Assembly (NCBI GenBank): GCA_036558745.1
Contig: DATBEZ010000031.1
Coordinates: 31,446-95,445 of the forward strand
Reading direction: 5' to 3'
DNA length: 64,000 nucleotides
From: JAMXLJ01 sp036558745
Lineage (GTDB): Bacteria > Actinomycetota > Acidimicrobiia > IMCC26256 > JAMXLJ01
In this document: in pieces, positions 54,206 through 63,133 of the stretch
How positions within the stretch are numbered: the stretch's first letter is position 1
Layout of the letters: each line of letters opens with the position of its first letter
Program-made: the position numbers and the translations under genes
Notes under the pieces: generated by a model
What the model was told of the DNA's origin: nothing
What the model saw: only the letters and a program-made list of their open reading frames with translations
Databases searched by the model: none

Positions 54206-56640
54206 GGCGCAACGTGATGAACAAGGTCTGGATCGCGATCTCCGGTCTGATCGCCCGTCGGTATCGCACCGTGATCGCGACCGCGGTCGTGCTCACCGTC
54301 GTGCTCGCGTTCGGCGCGCCGCTGCTGCAGTTCGAGACGAGCCAGAACGCGCTCATCGGCGGGAGCTCGCAGACCGCGAAGGACAACGCGAAGTACCAGC
54401 GTCAGTTCGGCGGCGAGGCGATGCTCGTCCTCTACACCGGACCGGTCGAGAAGATGTTCAGCACCCAGAACATCGCGCAGATGCAGACGCTCACCCGCGA
54501 CCTGGAGGCGACCGGGCTCTACAAGTACGTCCTGAGCCCGCTCACGGCGCTGCAGTTCGCCCAGGCCCAGCTGGGTGTCGGCCAGACCATCATCGGCGCC
54601 GCGGCGGCGCGCCATCCCGCAGACGCGGCCAAGTACGGCGCGATCGTCACCACCGAGTCCGGGCGGCTGGCGAAGGTGACCGGCCCGCAGCAGCTCGACA
54701 ACCCCGCGTTCGTCCGCTACCTCCTCTACGACGAGACGGGCCATATCCGTCCCATCCTGCGTGACAACTTCGTCGACCCGAACCACGCGGTCATGGTCGT
54801 GCGCCTGCACGGCAACGAGGCCATGGCCCAGATGGGCAAGGCGACGAACACCGCGCAGAAGCTGGTCGCAGCGCATCCCCTCACCGGCTTCACCGCGCTG
54901 GCGACCGGCTCGCCGGTGATGCTCAAGGAGATCAACGACTACCTCCAGGGCGGCCTCACGAGCCTCGGCGCGCTGTCGCTGCTCGTGATGATCGTCGTCC
55001 TGTTCTTCGTCTTCCGCGTGCGGTCGCGGCTGCTGTCGCTCGGCTGCGTCGTGGTGTCGGCGGTCGCGACGTTCGGGATCATGGGCTTCATCGGCCTCCC
55101 GCTGAACATGGTGACGATCTCTGGTCTGCCCATCCTGATCGGCATGGGGGTCGACTTCGCGATCCAGATGCACTCGCGCTTCGAGGAGGAGGCCGCGGTC
55201 GACGGATCGCCCCGCGCGCTCGTCGGTCGCGTGACTCAGCACCTCGCGCCGGCGCTCGCGATCGCGATGCTCGCCGCGGTGATCGGCTTCGTGGCCATGC
55301 AGATCTCGCGGGTGCCGATGATCCGCCAGTTCGGCGTGATGCTCGACATCGGCGTAGCGGTGATCTTCCTCGTCGTGCTGTTCGTGCCGCTGTCGTGGCT
55401 CGTGTGGCGCGAGCACCGCAAGCCCACTGCGGCACGGGGACGGCGTCCGCTCGAGGGCGGCGTGCTCGAGCGCGGTGTGCGGTGGCTGGCCACGGCCGTG
55501 CACGGCTCGATCCTGCCCGTCGTCGTGATCGCCGCGCTCGTGGTGGTGGCCGGGCTCTTCGTCGAGGGCCGACCCACCATCCAGACCGACCCGGAGAAGT
55601 GGATCCCGCAGAGCGGGCACACCGAGAAGAGCCTGAAGGCGCTGCGCGCGTCGACCGACACGTCGACCGAGCTCGACTTCCTGGTCGAGGCGCGCGACGT
55701 CACTGCGACACCGGTCGCGGAGTGGATGCAGCGCTACGCGAGCGAGCAGGTGGCCAAGCACCCGAAGGAGCTGTTGCGCGCGACCAGTCTCGGTGCGGTC
55801 GTCACGAGCGTGACCCGCACACTCCCCGGTCAGCCGGAGATGCAGGCGCTCGACAAGGTGGCACCCCGTGACGTGCGCATCGCGTTCCTGAGCAGCGACC
55901 ACACTCGCGCCAACATCATCTTCCCGATCGCCAACATCCCGCTGTCGGAGCGCGGCAAGCTGCTCGACGAGATGAAGGCCGACCTGCACCCGCCTGCCGG
56001 CGTGCGCGCGACACCGGCCGGTCTCGCGGTCGTTGGCGTCGCGCTCGTGCACGCGTTGCAGGCGAACCGCACCGAGATGACCTTCCTCGCGCTCGGTCTG
56101 GTCGCGCTCTGGCTGCTGCTCGTGTACCGGAGTCTGGCCAAGGTGCTCCTCACCCTGGTCCCGGTGCTCGTCGCGGTCGGGCTCTCGGCGATCGTCGTGT
56201 ACGCGACCGGTCTCGAGCTCAGCCCGCTCACGAGCGTCGCGGGTCCGCTCGTCATCGCGGTCGGCACGGAGTTCGCGGTCCTCATCGCGACCCGGTACGT
56301 CGAGGAGCGTGAGCGCGGCCGCACACCGGCCGACGCGGTGCGCACGGGCATCGTGCGCATCGGCCGCGCGTTCGTGGCGTCCGGCCTCACGCTGGTCGGT
56401 GGCTTCGCGGTGATCGCGACGTCGAGGTTCCCGCTGCTGCGCGACTTCGGCATCATCGTCGCCCTCAACACGCTCGTCGCGCTGCTCGTGGCGTTGGTGC
56501 TGCTGCCGCCGCTGCTCGTCTGGGCCGACGGGCACCCGCGCATCAAGAGCTTCTCGCCCGGCCCCGACCTGCTCGGCGTCCCGACCGAGCCGATGGTCGT
56601 CACGCCCGAGACGGAGACGCCCACGGGTGTCACAGTGTGA
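54202..56640 (+). CDS. MMPL/HAE3-family RND transporter
   Basis: An 812-residue RND-type transporter in two similar halves, each with an outside loop domain and about six membrane helices. ILIGMGVDFAIQMHSRFEEE (about 310-330) is the conserved motif of helix 4 in HAE3/MMPL proteins. The closest described relatives move hopanoids or lipids (HpnN) or trehalose lipids (MmpL). ATG 54202 overlaps the ligase stop and its TGA overlaps the GTG of the next gene, so ligase, transporter and GT are synthesised in a fixed ratio. A lipid or glycolipid export role follows from family and context. Confidence 0.88.
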   Translation: MRRNVMNKVWIAISGLIARRYRTVIATAVVLTVVLAFGAPLLQFETSQNALIGGSSQTAKDNAKYQRQFGGEAMLVLYTGPVEKMFSTQNIAQMQTLTRDLEATGLYKYVLSPLTALQFAQAQLGVGQTIIGAAAARHPADAAKYGAIVTTESGRLAKVTGPQQLDNPAFVRYLLYDETGHIRPILRDNFVDPNHAVMVVRLHGNEAMAQMGKATNTAQKLVAAHPLTGFTALATGSPVMLKEINDYLQGGLTSLGALSLLVMIVVLFFVFRVRSRLLSLGCVVVSAVATFGIMGFIGLPLNMVTISGLPILIGMGVDFAIQMHSRFEEEAAVDGSPRALVGRVTQHLAPALAIAMLAAVIGFVAMQISRVPMIRQFGVMLDIGVAVIFLVVLFVPLSWLVWREHRKPTAARGRRPLEGGVLERGVRWLATAVHGSILPVVVIAALVVVAGLFVEGRPTIQTDPEKWIPQSGHTEKSLKALRASTDTSTELDFLVEARDVTATPVAEWMQRYASEQVAKHPKELLRATSLGAVVTSVTRTLPGQPEMQALDKVAPRDVRIAFLSSDHTRANIIFPIANIPLSERGKLLDEMKADLHPPAGVRATPAGLAVVGVALVHALQANRTEMTFLALGLVALWLLLVYRSLAKVLLTLVPVLVAVGLSAIVVYATGLELSPLTSVAGPLVIAVGTEFAVLIATRYVEERERGRTPADAVRTGIVRIGRAFVASGLTLVGGFAVIATSRFPLLRDFGIIVALNTLVALLVALVLLPPLLVWADGHPRIKSFSPGPDLLGVPTEPMVVTPETETPTGVTV

Positions 56641-58085
56641 CCATGACCGGCCTGACCACGGTCCACGTCGAAGCGCTCGTCCCGGAACGGCTCGAGGCCC
56701 TCATCGGGCCGGACCGGGCGGCGGAGTTCGAGACGGCGGCGGCCGCGGCCCGTGAGTTCCTCGCCGGCCGCCGCGTGCTCAACGTCAACTCCACCGCGAC
56801 CGGCGGCGGCGTCGCCGAGCTGCTCCAGACGCTGCTGGCGTACGCGCGCGGCGTCGGCATCGACGCCGACTGGATGGTGATCAACGGAGACCCGTCGTTC
56901 TTCACGATCACGAAGCGGATCCACAACCTGCTCTACGGCGCGACCGGCGACGACGGTCCCCTCGGCGCGGAGGAACGCGCCGCCTACGACGCGACGTTGC
57001 GGCCCAACGGCGAGGAGCTGCTGTCGGTCGTCCAACCCCGCGACATCGTGCTGCTCCACGATCCGCAGACCGCGGGGCTGGTGCCGTCGCTGCGTCGAAC
57101 CGGTGCGTCGATCGTGTGGCGTTGTCACATCGGCCGCGACGACCTGAACGCGAATTGCTCGCGCGGTTGGGCGTTCCTCCGGCCCTACCTCGAGGACGTC
57201 GACGCGTACGTGTTCACCCGGGCAGAGTTCGCGCCCGGCTGGATCGACCGCGACCGGTTGCACGTCATCCCACCTTCGATCGACCCGTTCTCCACCAAGA
57301 ACATGGAGCTCGAGCCCGAGCTCGTCGAGGACGTGCTGAAATACGTCGGGCTGGTCGCCGACGGCAGCCATGCGCCGGAGACCACGTTCACCCGCCGCGA
57401 CGGCTCACCGGGGCGCATCGACCACCTGGTCGACATCCTCCAGACCGGGCCGCCACCCCCCGTCGAGACGCCGCTCATCGTGCAGGCCTCGCGTTGGGAC
57501 CCGCTGAAGGACATGGGCGGCGTGATGCGCGCGTTCGCGGAGCACGTGGACGGGTCGACCGACGCGCATCTCGCGTTGGTCGGTCCCGCGGTCCACGGTG
57601 TCGCCGACGATCCCGAGGCGGGCGCGGTGCTCGACGGGTGCATCGATCAGTGGCGCGCGCTGCCCCATGCCGTACGGAGCCGCATCCATCTCGCGTGCGT
57701 CCCCATGCACGACCCCGACGAGGCCGCGGTCATCGTCAACGCGCTGCAGCGTCACGCGACGATCGTCACGCAGAAGAGCACCGCCGAGGGGTTCGGGCTC
57801 ACGGTGTCGGAGGCGATGTGGAAGTGGCGACCGGTCGTCGCCAGCCGTGTCGGCGGCATCGCGGATCAGATCGACGACGGGGTCGAAGGGCTCCTCGTCG
57901 ACGACCCGCTCGACCTGCCGGCCTTCGGCGCCGCGGTGCAGCGGTTGCTCGAGGACGCGCCCCTCGCGGCGCGCATGGGGGAGGCCGCGCACGAGCGGGC
58001 CAAGGACCAGTTCCTCGGCGACCGTCACCTCGAGCAATACGCGCAGCTGTTCGCGACGCTCGACGCCGCGCCGCGCGCGGTCTGA
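56637..58085 (+). CDS. Trehalose-synthase-like GT4 (TreT family)
   Basis: A 482-residue GT-B enzyme. NSTATGGGVAELLQTL (about 50-65) and PPSIDPFSTKNMEL are characteristic of the trehalose synthase/TreT group; IVLLHDPQTAGLVP, WRCHIGRDD and STAEGFGLTVSEAMWKW complete the family pattern. The expected reaction is NDP-glucose + glucose to trehalose (or its reverse). GTG 56637 overlaps the transporter stop (GTGA); ATG 56643 is the alternative. In this operon it may make trehalose as the sugar head of an exported lipid or serve in osmoprotection. Confidence 0.86.
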   Translation: MTMTGLTTVHVEALVPERLEALIGPDRAAEFETAAAAAREFLAGRRVLNVNSTATGGGVAELLQTLLAYARGVGIDADWMVINGDPSFFTITKRIHNLLYGATGDDGPLGAEERAAYDATLRPNGEELLSVVQPRDIVLLHDPQTAGLVPSLRRTGASIVWRCHIGRDDLNANCSRGWAFLRPYLEDVDAYVFTRAEFAPGWIDRDRLHVIPPSIDPFSTKNMELEPELVEDVLKYVGLVADGSHAPETTFTRRDGSPGRIDHLVDILQTGPPPPVETPLIVQASRWDPLKDMGGVMRAFAEHVDGSTDAHLALVGPAVHGVADDPEAGAVLDGCIDQWRALPHAVRSRIHLACVPMHDPDEAAVIVNALQRHATIVTQKSTAEGFGLTVSEAMWKWRPVVASRVGGIADQIDDGVEGLLVDDPLDLPAFGAAVQRLLEDAPLAARMGEAAHERAKDQFLGDRHLEQYAQLFATLDAAPRAV

Positions 58086-58098
58086 GCGCGCGGTCTGA
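58073..58098 (+). repeat. 13-base tandem duplication over the stop codon
   Basis: GCGCGCGGTCTGA occurs twice in perfect tandem (58073-58085 and 58086-58098). The first copy ends with the TGA stop of the trehalose-synthase-like gene and the second repeats it. The second copy runs into a 16-base palindrome at 58095-58110. Confidence 0.8.
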
Positions 58099-58110
58099 GC
58101 GCGCGCTCAG
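58095..58110. terminator. 16-base palindrome between convergent genes
   Basis: CTGAGCGCGCGCTCAG is a perfect palindrome at the end of the trehalose-synthase-like gene, four bases into the phosphodiesterase gene on the other strand. It could form a compact hairpin and terminate either transcript, but the lack of a loop makes it weaker than the others. Confidence 0.45.
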
Positions 58111-59813
58111 GCGGGTTGGGGCACCCCGCCGGTCGGCACCAGGGCCCGGCCCGCGAGGCCGTCGGGCGCGCGCCGGCCCAGGAGCGCCAGGATCGTCGGC
58201 GGGATGTCGAGCACCGAACGCTCGCCCTCGTCGCCGGGCGCGACTCCCGACCCCGACATCCACAGGAACCCGCCGTCTTCGTGCGTCCCGGTGCGGTGCA
58301 GCGGGAACGGCCCGATGGTCCCGACGTCGGGGTGGCGGAACGCGTCGATGGGCTCACGCCAACGGATGACGAGATCGGCGTAGCGCGCGCCCGGGTTGTC
58401 GAACGGGTCGCCCTCGACGCGTTCGACCTCGAGCGCGACCGTGCTGCCCGTGCGCGGGTTGACGCACTCGCGCACCGTCTGCTCCACCGCGTCGCACGCG
58501 GCGCGGTAGTCGTCGGGCGCGACGACGCCGTCGCGCTCGCGGCCCTGGAGGTTGATGCGCACGTACCCGTCACCGAACGACGGCAGCACGAACGCGGGCA
58601 TCTTCGACCAGTAGGGGCGGTAGTGGCCGAGGAACAGCATCATCGCGGTCGACTCGCGCTCGGTCTCCGCGTCGCCGTAGTCGCCCCGGTACTCGGCAGG
58701 GATCGGGAGCCCGAGCGCGCCGTGCGTCGTGTGCCGGAGCCGGTCGAGCACCATGCGACCCGGCTTCGTCATGCGCAACGTCTCGTACCCGGGGATGCGC
58801 TTGATCGCGCCGCGCACGCCGCCTTCGACCGGCGGGTTCACGAGACGCTCGTCGAGGTCCGGGCGCCAGGGCCGTCCGCGACGGGGCAGCACCGGCGGAT
58901 AACCGGCCGCGCGCCACGCGTCCTGGTCGGGGTCGCGCACGAGCGGGCGACCGAAGGCCTGACGGTGCAGGAGCTCGGGAAGCAGCACGATGGACGGGAG
59001 GTCGCCGTGGCTGGTCTTGATCGCGTCCAGCGAGAACAGCAACACCGCGGTGTCGGGTGGCGCGGCCGCGACGATGCGACCGACCGCGGCGTCGACCGCC
59101 CGGTGCATGCGCCGGAGCTGCGCAGCCGCGTGCGCGCCCCATTCGGGAGCGAGCGGGTGCGCGTCGTCGACGCCGTGCCACGTGAACTCCGACAGCGAGT
59201 GCGTCTCCGACATCGTGGTCAGGAACAGCTCCCACGGATACCGGTCCTCGAGATGCGTGGCGATGTCGGCCCGTCGCGACGCGCCGACGACGAGCGCGTC
59301 GGTCAGGCGATCGAGTCGGGCCGGGTCGTGCCAGCCGCAGCCGTAGTCGTTGCCGTACGCGGGGTGCACGCCGAAGCGCGTGTCGAGCTCGGCGAGGAGC
59401 CCGGGCGGGTTCGACGCGCGCGGGTAGAGCGGCGCGTGACCGCCCCACGCCGTCACCTGCACGCCGGAACCGCCGCACGCGGTGCGGGGCACGTCGAAGG
59501 ACACGGTCTCGACGCCGGCCCGGTCCCAGAACGGCTCGACACCCTCGAGCATGTAGCGGGCGCTCTCCTGATACGGCTCGTACGTGTCCGGGTCGAACGT
59601 GAGCCGCAGCCACGCGCCGTCGAAGCGCGCCGGTGTGCCGGCGATGAATTGCGGCCACAGCATCCCGTGACGGTGACCGTGTCCGCTGCGCAGCTGGTAG
59701 CGGGCCGCGTCGGCGCGCAGTCGGGCCAGGTTCGTCAGTTCGCCGCGCCGGGCCAGATCGTCGAGAACGTGGCCCGTCGCGGAGTCGAGCCCGATTGCGA
59801 GCACCCGTGTCAT
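58107..59813 (-). CDS. Type I phosphodiesterase/nucleotide pyrophosphatase-like protein
   Basis: 568 residues with the alkaline-phosphatase-type fold of phosphodiesterases that hydrolyse nucleotide or lipid-linked phosphodiesters. IGLDSATGHVLDD opens the domain, FSLDAIKTSHGD is the metal-binding middle part, and WMSGSGVAPGDEGERSVLD is the C-terminal metal motif. There is no signal peptide or membrane helix, so it is cytoplasmic or associated with a partner. ATG 59813 has GGAGGGG upstream. It is divergent from a GT2 gene. The substrate is unknown. Confidence 0.75.
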   Translation of the reverse strand: MTRVLAIGLDSATGHVLDDLARRGELTNLARLRADAARYQLRSGHGHRHGMLWPQFIAGTPARFDGAWLRLTFDPDTYEPYQESARYMLEGVEPFWDRAGVETVSFDVPRTACGGSGVQVTAWGGHAPLYPRASNPPGLLAELDTRFGVHPAYGNDYGCGWHDPARLDRLTDALVVGASRRADIATHLEDRYPWELFLTTMSETHSLSEFTWHGVDDAHPLAPEWGAHAAAQLRRMHRAVDAAVGRIVAAAPPDTAVLLFSLDAIKTSHGDLPSIVLLPELLHRQAFGRPLVRDPDQDAWRAAGYPPVLPRRGRPWRPDLDERLVNPPVEGGVRGAIKRIPGYETLRMTKPGRMVLDRLRHTTHGALGLPIPAEYRGDYGDAETERESTAMMLFLGHYRPYWSKMPAFVLPSFGDGYVRINLQGRERDGVVAPDDYRAACDAVEQTVRECVNPRTGSTVALEVERVEGDPFDNPGARYADLVIRWREPIDAFRHPDVGTIGPFPLHRTGTHEDGGFLWMSGSGVAPGDEGERSVLDIPPTILALLGRRAPDGLAGRALVPTGGVPQPA

Positions 59814-59929
59814 CGCTCGTCCCCTCCGTGGCCGGTGATACCTACCCCGCATGCCCCTCGCGGACACGTTACGCGTTCGTTTGGCGTCGCGACGTCGGAA
59901 TGTTGCCCGGAATCGGACAGAATGAACGG

Positions 59930-60952
59930 GTGACGACCGGCGGCTCCGCACCAACCCCGCACTCGGTCTCGGTGATCGTGCCGACCTTCCGGCCCGGTGA
60001 CGGGCTGCGAGCTCCGGTCGACGCCGCGCTCGACGACCCTTCGGTGGTCGAGGTCGTCGTGGTCCTCGACCGGCGTGCCCCGATGGCGGCCGATGCGGTC
60101 GAGCGGCTGCTGGCGCGTGACGAACGCGTGCGGGTCACCCGCGCGCCGGCACCCGGGCCGAGCGTCGCGCGCGCACACGGCGTCGAGCTCGCGCGTGGCG
60201 ACGTGGTGCTGTTCCTCGACGACGACGTCGTGCCCGCGCACCATGCCGTCACCGGACACCTGCGTCGTCACGCGGAAGCGGTCGGTCGCGTCGTCGTCGG
60301 GTACATGCCGGTCGCGGTGGTGCGCCTGATCGAGTCCGCAACCGCGCGCATCTATGCGCGCGACTACGAAGTGGCGTGTCGCGAGTACGACGCCGGTGGT
60401 AACGCGGTGCTGCGCAACCTGTGGGGCGGGAACGTGTCGATGCGTCGTACCGACGCGCAACGGGTCGGCATAGCGACCGAGCGGTTCCCGTTCACGCAAC
60501 ACGAGGACCGTGAGCTCGGGCTGCGCTGCCTGGACGCAGGCCTCCAGGGGGTGTTCGACCGGAGCCTGACCGCGGAGCATCGATACGAACGCGAACCCGA
60601 GAGGTTCCTGCGCCTCGCGCGCGAGCAGGTCGAGGCGACACGCGCGATCCACGAGCTCCATCCGAAGACCGCCGGTCCGTGGGACGCGGCGCAGTACCGC
60701 GCCGGTGTGCCGAAGCGGGCGCGTTGGCTCGTCGGCGCCGCCCGGACCCCAGCGGTCGCGCGCGGTGAGGTGTCGGTGCTGCGCGCCCTGGCCGGCGCGT
60801 CACACGCGTTGGGCGCGCGCCGGGTGGAGGGGCGCGCCCTCGTGCTGGCCCGCGTCGTGGTGCAGGACGCGGCGGCGCGTGCGGTCGAGGGTCAGTGGGC
60901 CACGAGCGCCGCGATGCCCGCCACCATCATCACGAAGCCCAGGGCCACGTAG
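59930..60952 (+). CDS. Family 2 glycosyltransferase
   Basis: A 340-residue GT2 enzyme: VSVIVPTFRPGDGL at the start, GPSVARAHGVELARGD, LFLDDDVVP as the metal-binding motif and GGNVSMRR in the middle, with a C-terminal helical part. Its acceptor is unknown. GTG 59930 is the most likely start; an ATG at 59900 is also in frame. Its last 61 bases overlap the opposite-strand small membrane gene, so one of the two ends may be misjudged. It lies divergent to the phosphodiesterase. Confidence 0.82.
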   Translation: MTTGGSAPTPHSVSVIVPTFRPGDGLRAPVDAALDDPSVVEVVVVLDRRAPMAADAVERLLARDERVRVTRAPAPGPSVARAHGVELARGDVVLFLDDDVVPAHHAVTGHLRRHAEAVGRVVVGYMPVAVVRLIESATARIYARDYEVACREYDAGGNAVLRNLWGGNVSMRRTDAQRVGIATERFPFTQHEDRELGLRCLDAGLQGVFDRSLTAEHRYEREPERFLRLAREQVEATRAIHELHPKTAGPWDAAQYRAGVPKRARWLVGAARTPAVARGEVSVLRALAGASHALGARRVEGRALVLARVVVQDAAARAVEGQWATSAAMPATIITKPRAT

Positions 60953-61209
60953 ACCAGGGTGCGGGCCACCGGCGCCTGGGCCAGATCGTCCGTGCCCTTC
61001 GGACCGCCGGTCTTCGACGAGGAGCGCACGGGCTTGGTCGTGCCGCGCGACGAGCCGCGGGGGCCGCGCGCCGCCGCCACCCGCGACCTGATCATCGCGG
61101 CGCGCCGGGCGTCGGCCCGACGGCGGCCCAGTGCGTACAGGTTCCCGAAGAACATGGCGGCGCCGACCGCGGCCAGGAGCTCCCGGAGCACCTCGTCGTA
61201 GAAGGTCAC
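60892..61209 (-). CDS. Small membrane protein with two helices
   Basis: 105 residues (GTG 61209): an N-terminal hydrophobic segment (LLAAVGAAMFFGNLYALG), a basic middle loop, and a C-terminal helix (LVYVALGFVMMVAGIAAL). I do not recognise the family. It overlaps the GT2 end by 61 bases on the opposite strand. The upstream ribosome site is weak. Function unknown. Confidence 0.5.
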   Translation of the reverse strand: MTFYDEVLRELLAAVGAAMFFGNLYALGRRRADARRAAMIRSRVAAARGPRGSSRGTTKPVRSSSKTGGPKGTDDLAQAPVARTLVYVALGFVMMVAGIAALVAH

Positions 61210-61296
61210 CGGGCGATCGTACCGAGGGGTCGTCTCCGACGACGATCGGGGCCACACGGTCTCGGACGGCGCGCGACCCGGGCCGCCGTCCGCCGG

Positions 61297-62043
61297 TCAG
61301 CCTCCGGGAACGGCAGGCGCCACGGTCGTGGTCGTCGTCGGGCCCGACGGCGTCACCGGTCGCGCCGAGGGGGCGCCGGCGTAGGGCTTCAGCAAGGCGG
61401 CGAGGTCCGCGTCGGTGACCGTATTGCGGACCTGTTGGGCGGTCGTGCTGTCGCTGCCGTCGGCGCGCTCGATGTCGAGCGCGAGTGGGATGCCGCCGGG
61501 CGAGAAGCACGCGGTCGCGCGGTTCCCGAACGGTTGCGTGTCCCCGCGTTCGAGCCAGTCGAGGTCGAAGCACCGCGCCACGATGCCGGCGATCCGGCGT
61601 CCACGCGCGTCCCGGAGCGCGTACGTCCCCGTCGTCGGGTCGGTGAGCGCGGCGTAGGCGGGCGTGCCCGACGCGGGCGCGGACGCGCCCGAGCAGAGCG
61701 GGCCGTTCGTCGCGGGCGTGCAGCTGATCGCGTGACCGTCGAGCGTGCCCGTCACGCCGCCGAGCCCGGCGACGAGGTGGTCGGGTGGTCGGTTCACCTC
61801 TGTGACCGCGCTGTCCAGCTTCCGGGTGCCGACCGTGCGCACGAAGCGCGAATCGACCCACCACATCGTGCGCTGACCCCGTGCGAGCACCGCGAGCAGG
61901 TCGGCACGCGCACGGGCGTCGGTGCGGGGGACGTCGTGCGGCTTCGGCAGGCGCTCGACGTTGGCCGAGCCGTGGCACGCCGCGAGCGCCACGATGCACA
62001 GCCCGCCCGTCAGCGCGGGGAGGACGCGCCGGCGCGACCGCAT
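61297..62043 (-). CDS. Lipoprotein of unknown function
   Basis: 248 residues: basic N-terminus, hydrophobic stretch and lipobox ALAAC. The mature part is mixed alpha/beta with pairs of Cys and a Thr/Pro-rich C-terminal tail. It contains CFDLDWLERGD and TACFSPGGIPLALDIERADG. I recognise no family. It is divergent from nucS, only 38 bases away, so the promoters of the two must overlap. Confidence 0.7.
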   Translation of the reverse strand: MRSRRRVLPALTGGLCIVALAACHGSANVERLPKPHDVPRTDARARADLLAVLARGQRTMWWVDSRFVRTVGTRKLDSAVTEVNRPPDHLVAGLGGVTGTLDGHAISCTPATNGPLCSGASAPASGTPAYAALTDPTTGTYALRDARGRRIAGIVARCFDLDWLERGDTQPFGNRATACFSPGGIPLALDIERADGSDSTTAQQVRNTVTDADLAALLKPYAGAPSARPVTPSGPTTTTTVAPAVPGG

Positions 62044-62081
62044 CCGTCGAGGATATTCAGGCCGTGTGGTACAACGCGACG

Positions 62082-62741
62082 ATGCGTCTCGTGGTCGCGT
62101 GGTGCTCCGTGGAGTACGAGGGCCGGCTCGGCGCCCGCCTGTCCCGGGCCCAGCGGCTGGTGATGCTGAAGGCCGACGGGTCGATCTCCATCCATTCCGA
62201 CTCCGGCGCGTACAAGCCGCTCAACTGGATGACGCCGCCGTGCACGGTCCGGGAGGAGCCCGGGCGGATCGTGTGCGTGAACCCGAAGGGTGAGCGGCTC
62301 ACGATCGAGCTCGACGACGTGCTGCACGACATCACCGTCGACCTGGGCGACGACCCCGGGCTCGAGAAGGACGGCGTCGAGGCCGAGATCCAGCAGCTGC
62401 TCGCGGCCCGCGTGCAGGCGCTGAAGGAGGACCTGGTGCTCGTGCGCCGGGAGTTCCCGACCGACATCGGCCCGGTGGACCTGCTGTGCCGCGACGGTGA
62501 CGGCCGGGCCGTCGTCGTCGAGGTGAAGCGCGTCGGCGAGATCGCGGGCGTCGAGCAGCTTCTGCGCTACCAGGAACGCCTCGACCGCGACTCACGCTTC
62601 GCACCGACGCGCGGCATGCTCGTCGCGACGCGCGTCAAGCCGCAGGCGCGGGTGTTCGCGCAGAGCCGCGGCGTCGAGTGCATCGAGGTCGACGTCGAGA
62701 TCCTGCGCGATTCGGCCACCAAGCCGCTGCGTCTGTTCTGA
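62082..62741 (+). CDS. nucS: Mismatch-specific endonuclease NucS (EndoMS)
   Basis: Cuts DNA at mismatches in bacteria (most actinobacteria) and archaea that lack MutS/MutL. It has 219 residues, close to the mycobacterial protein. The N-terminal DNA-binding half (MRLVVAWCSVEYEGRLG) is followed by the nuclease domain, whose catalytic residues are Asp133 (GPVDLLC), Glu147 and Lys149 (VVVEVKR). The helix VEQLLRYQERLDRD after them is also conserved. ATG 62082 begins the conserved N-terminus. A hairpin follows about 60 bases after the stop. Confidence 0.95.
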   Translation: MRLVVAWCSVEYEGRLGARLSRAQRLVMLKADGSISIHSDSGAYKPLNWMTPPCTVREEPGRIVCVNPKGERLTIELDDVLHDITVDLGDDPGLEKDGVEAEIQQLLAARVQALKEDLVLVRREFPTDIGPVDLLCRDGDGRAVVVEVKRVGEIAGVEQLLRYQERLDRDSRFAPTRGMLVATRVKPQARVFAQSRGVECIEVDVEILRDSATKPLRLF

Positions 62742-62803
62742 GCCGGCATCGACCCGAGCGCTGCCCTCGGGGGCGCTCCGAAAGGGCGCGCTATCACGGG
62801 GAA

Positions 62804-62829
62804 CATCACCGGAAACGGCACCGGTGATG
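62804..62829. terminator. Hairpin after nucS
   Basis: CATCACCGG (62804-62812) pairs perfectly with CCGGTGATG (62821-62829) over an 8-base loop. It lies downstream of nucS and overlaps the beginning of the VOC fragment, so it may terminate nucS transcription. Confidence 0.6.
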
Positions 62830-63126
62830 GCACCCATCAGCGGAACGACTCGCGCTCGTCGAGACGGGCCCGGGTATCGAACCCGGCAACCGGCTTCACC
62901 ACTTCCCTTGAAGATCGGCGACACGCGAACCGACCTCGCCGGCGCGAAGGCCCAGCTCGAGGCCCGCGGCTGCACGATCCACATGGCCCTCGACCATCAC
63001 GTCAGCCAGGGCCTGTACGTGACCGACCCCGACGGGAACCTCATCGAGCTCTCCGTCGACGCCGACCCCGAGGTGTGGCACCGTGACCCGACCGAGGTCG
63101 CGAACTCGGACCCGCTCGACCTCTGA
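62824..63126 (+). pseudogene. C-terminal fragment of a VOC (glyoxalase-like) protein
   Basis: About 70 residues from roughly residue 30 match the second half of a vicinal-oxygen-chelate protein: AGAKAQLEARG, ALDHHVSQGLYVTDPDGNLIELSVD and DPEVWHRDP. The His and Glu of the last strands (HVSQ, NLIELS) are metal ligands in this fold. The N-terminal half that would supply the other ligands is missing, and the 30 residues before the fragment do not look like protein. It is therefore a truncated, probably dead gene. A tRNA-like hairpin lies right at its broken end. Confidence 0.55.
62870..62886 (-). other. tRNA T-arm-like remnant
   Basis: On the minus strand CCGGG TTCGATA CCCGG is a perfect T-arm (5-base stem, 7-base loop) with G53, T54, T55, C56, G57, A58 and C61 all as required. 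A 3' acceptor-like strand GCCCGTC follows, but no matching 5' half GACGGGC is found nearby, so a complete tRNA is absent. It may be the leftover of an integration site, or a chance hairpin. Confidence 0.35.
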
Positions 63127-63133
63127 GCGCGGT

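Noticed and set aside
62850..62960. A complete tRNA (for example selenocysteine tRNA) on the minus strand.
   Set aside because: Only the T-arm and part of the acceptor fit. No matching 5' acceptor, D-arm or proper anticodon arm is present.
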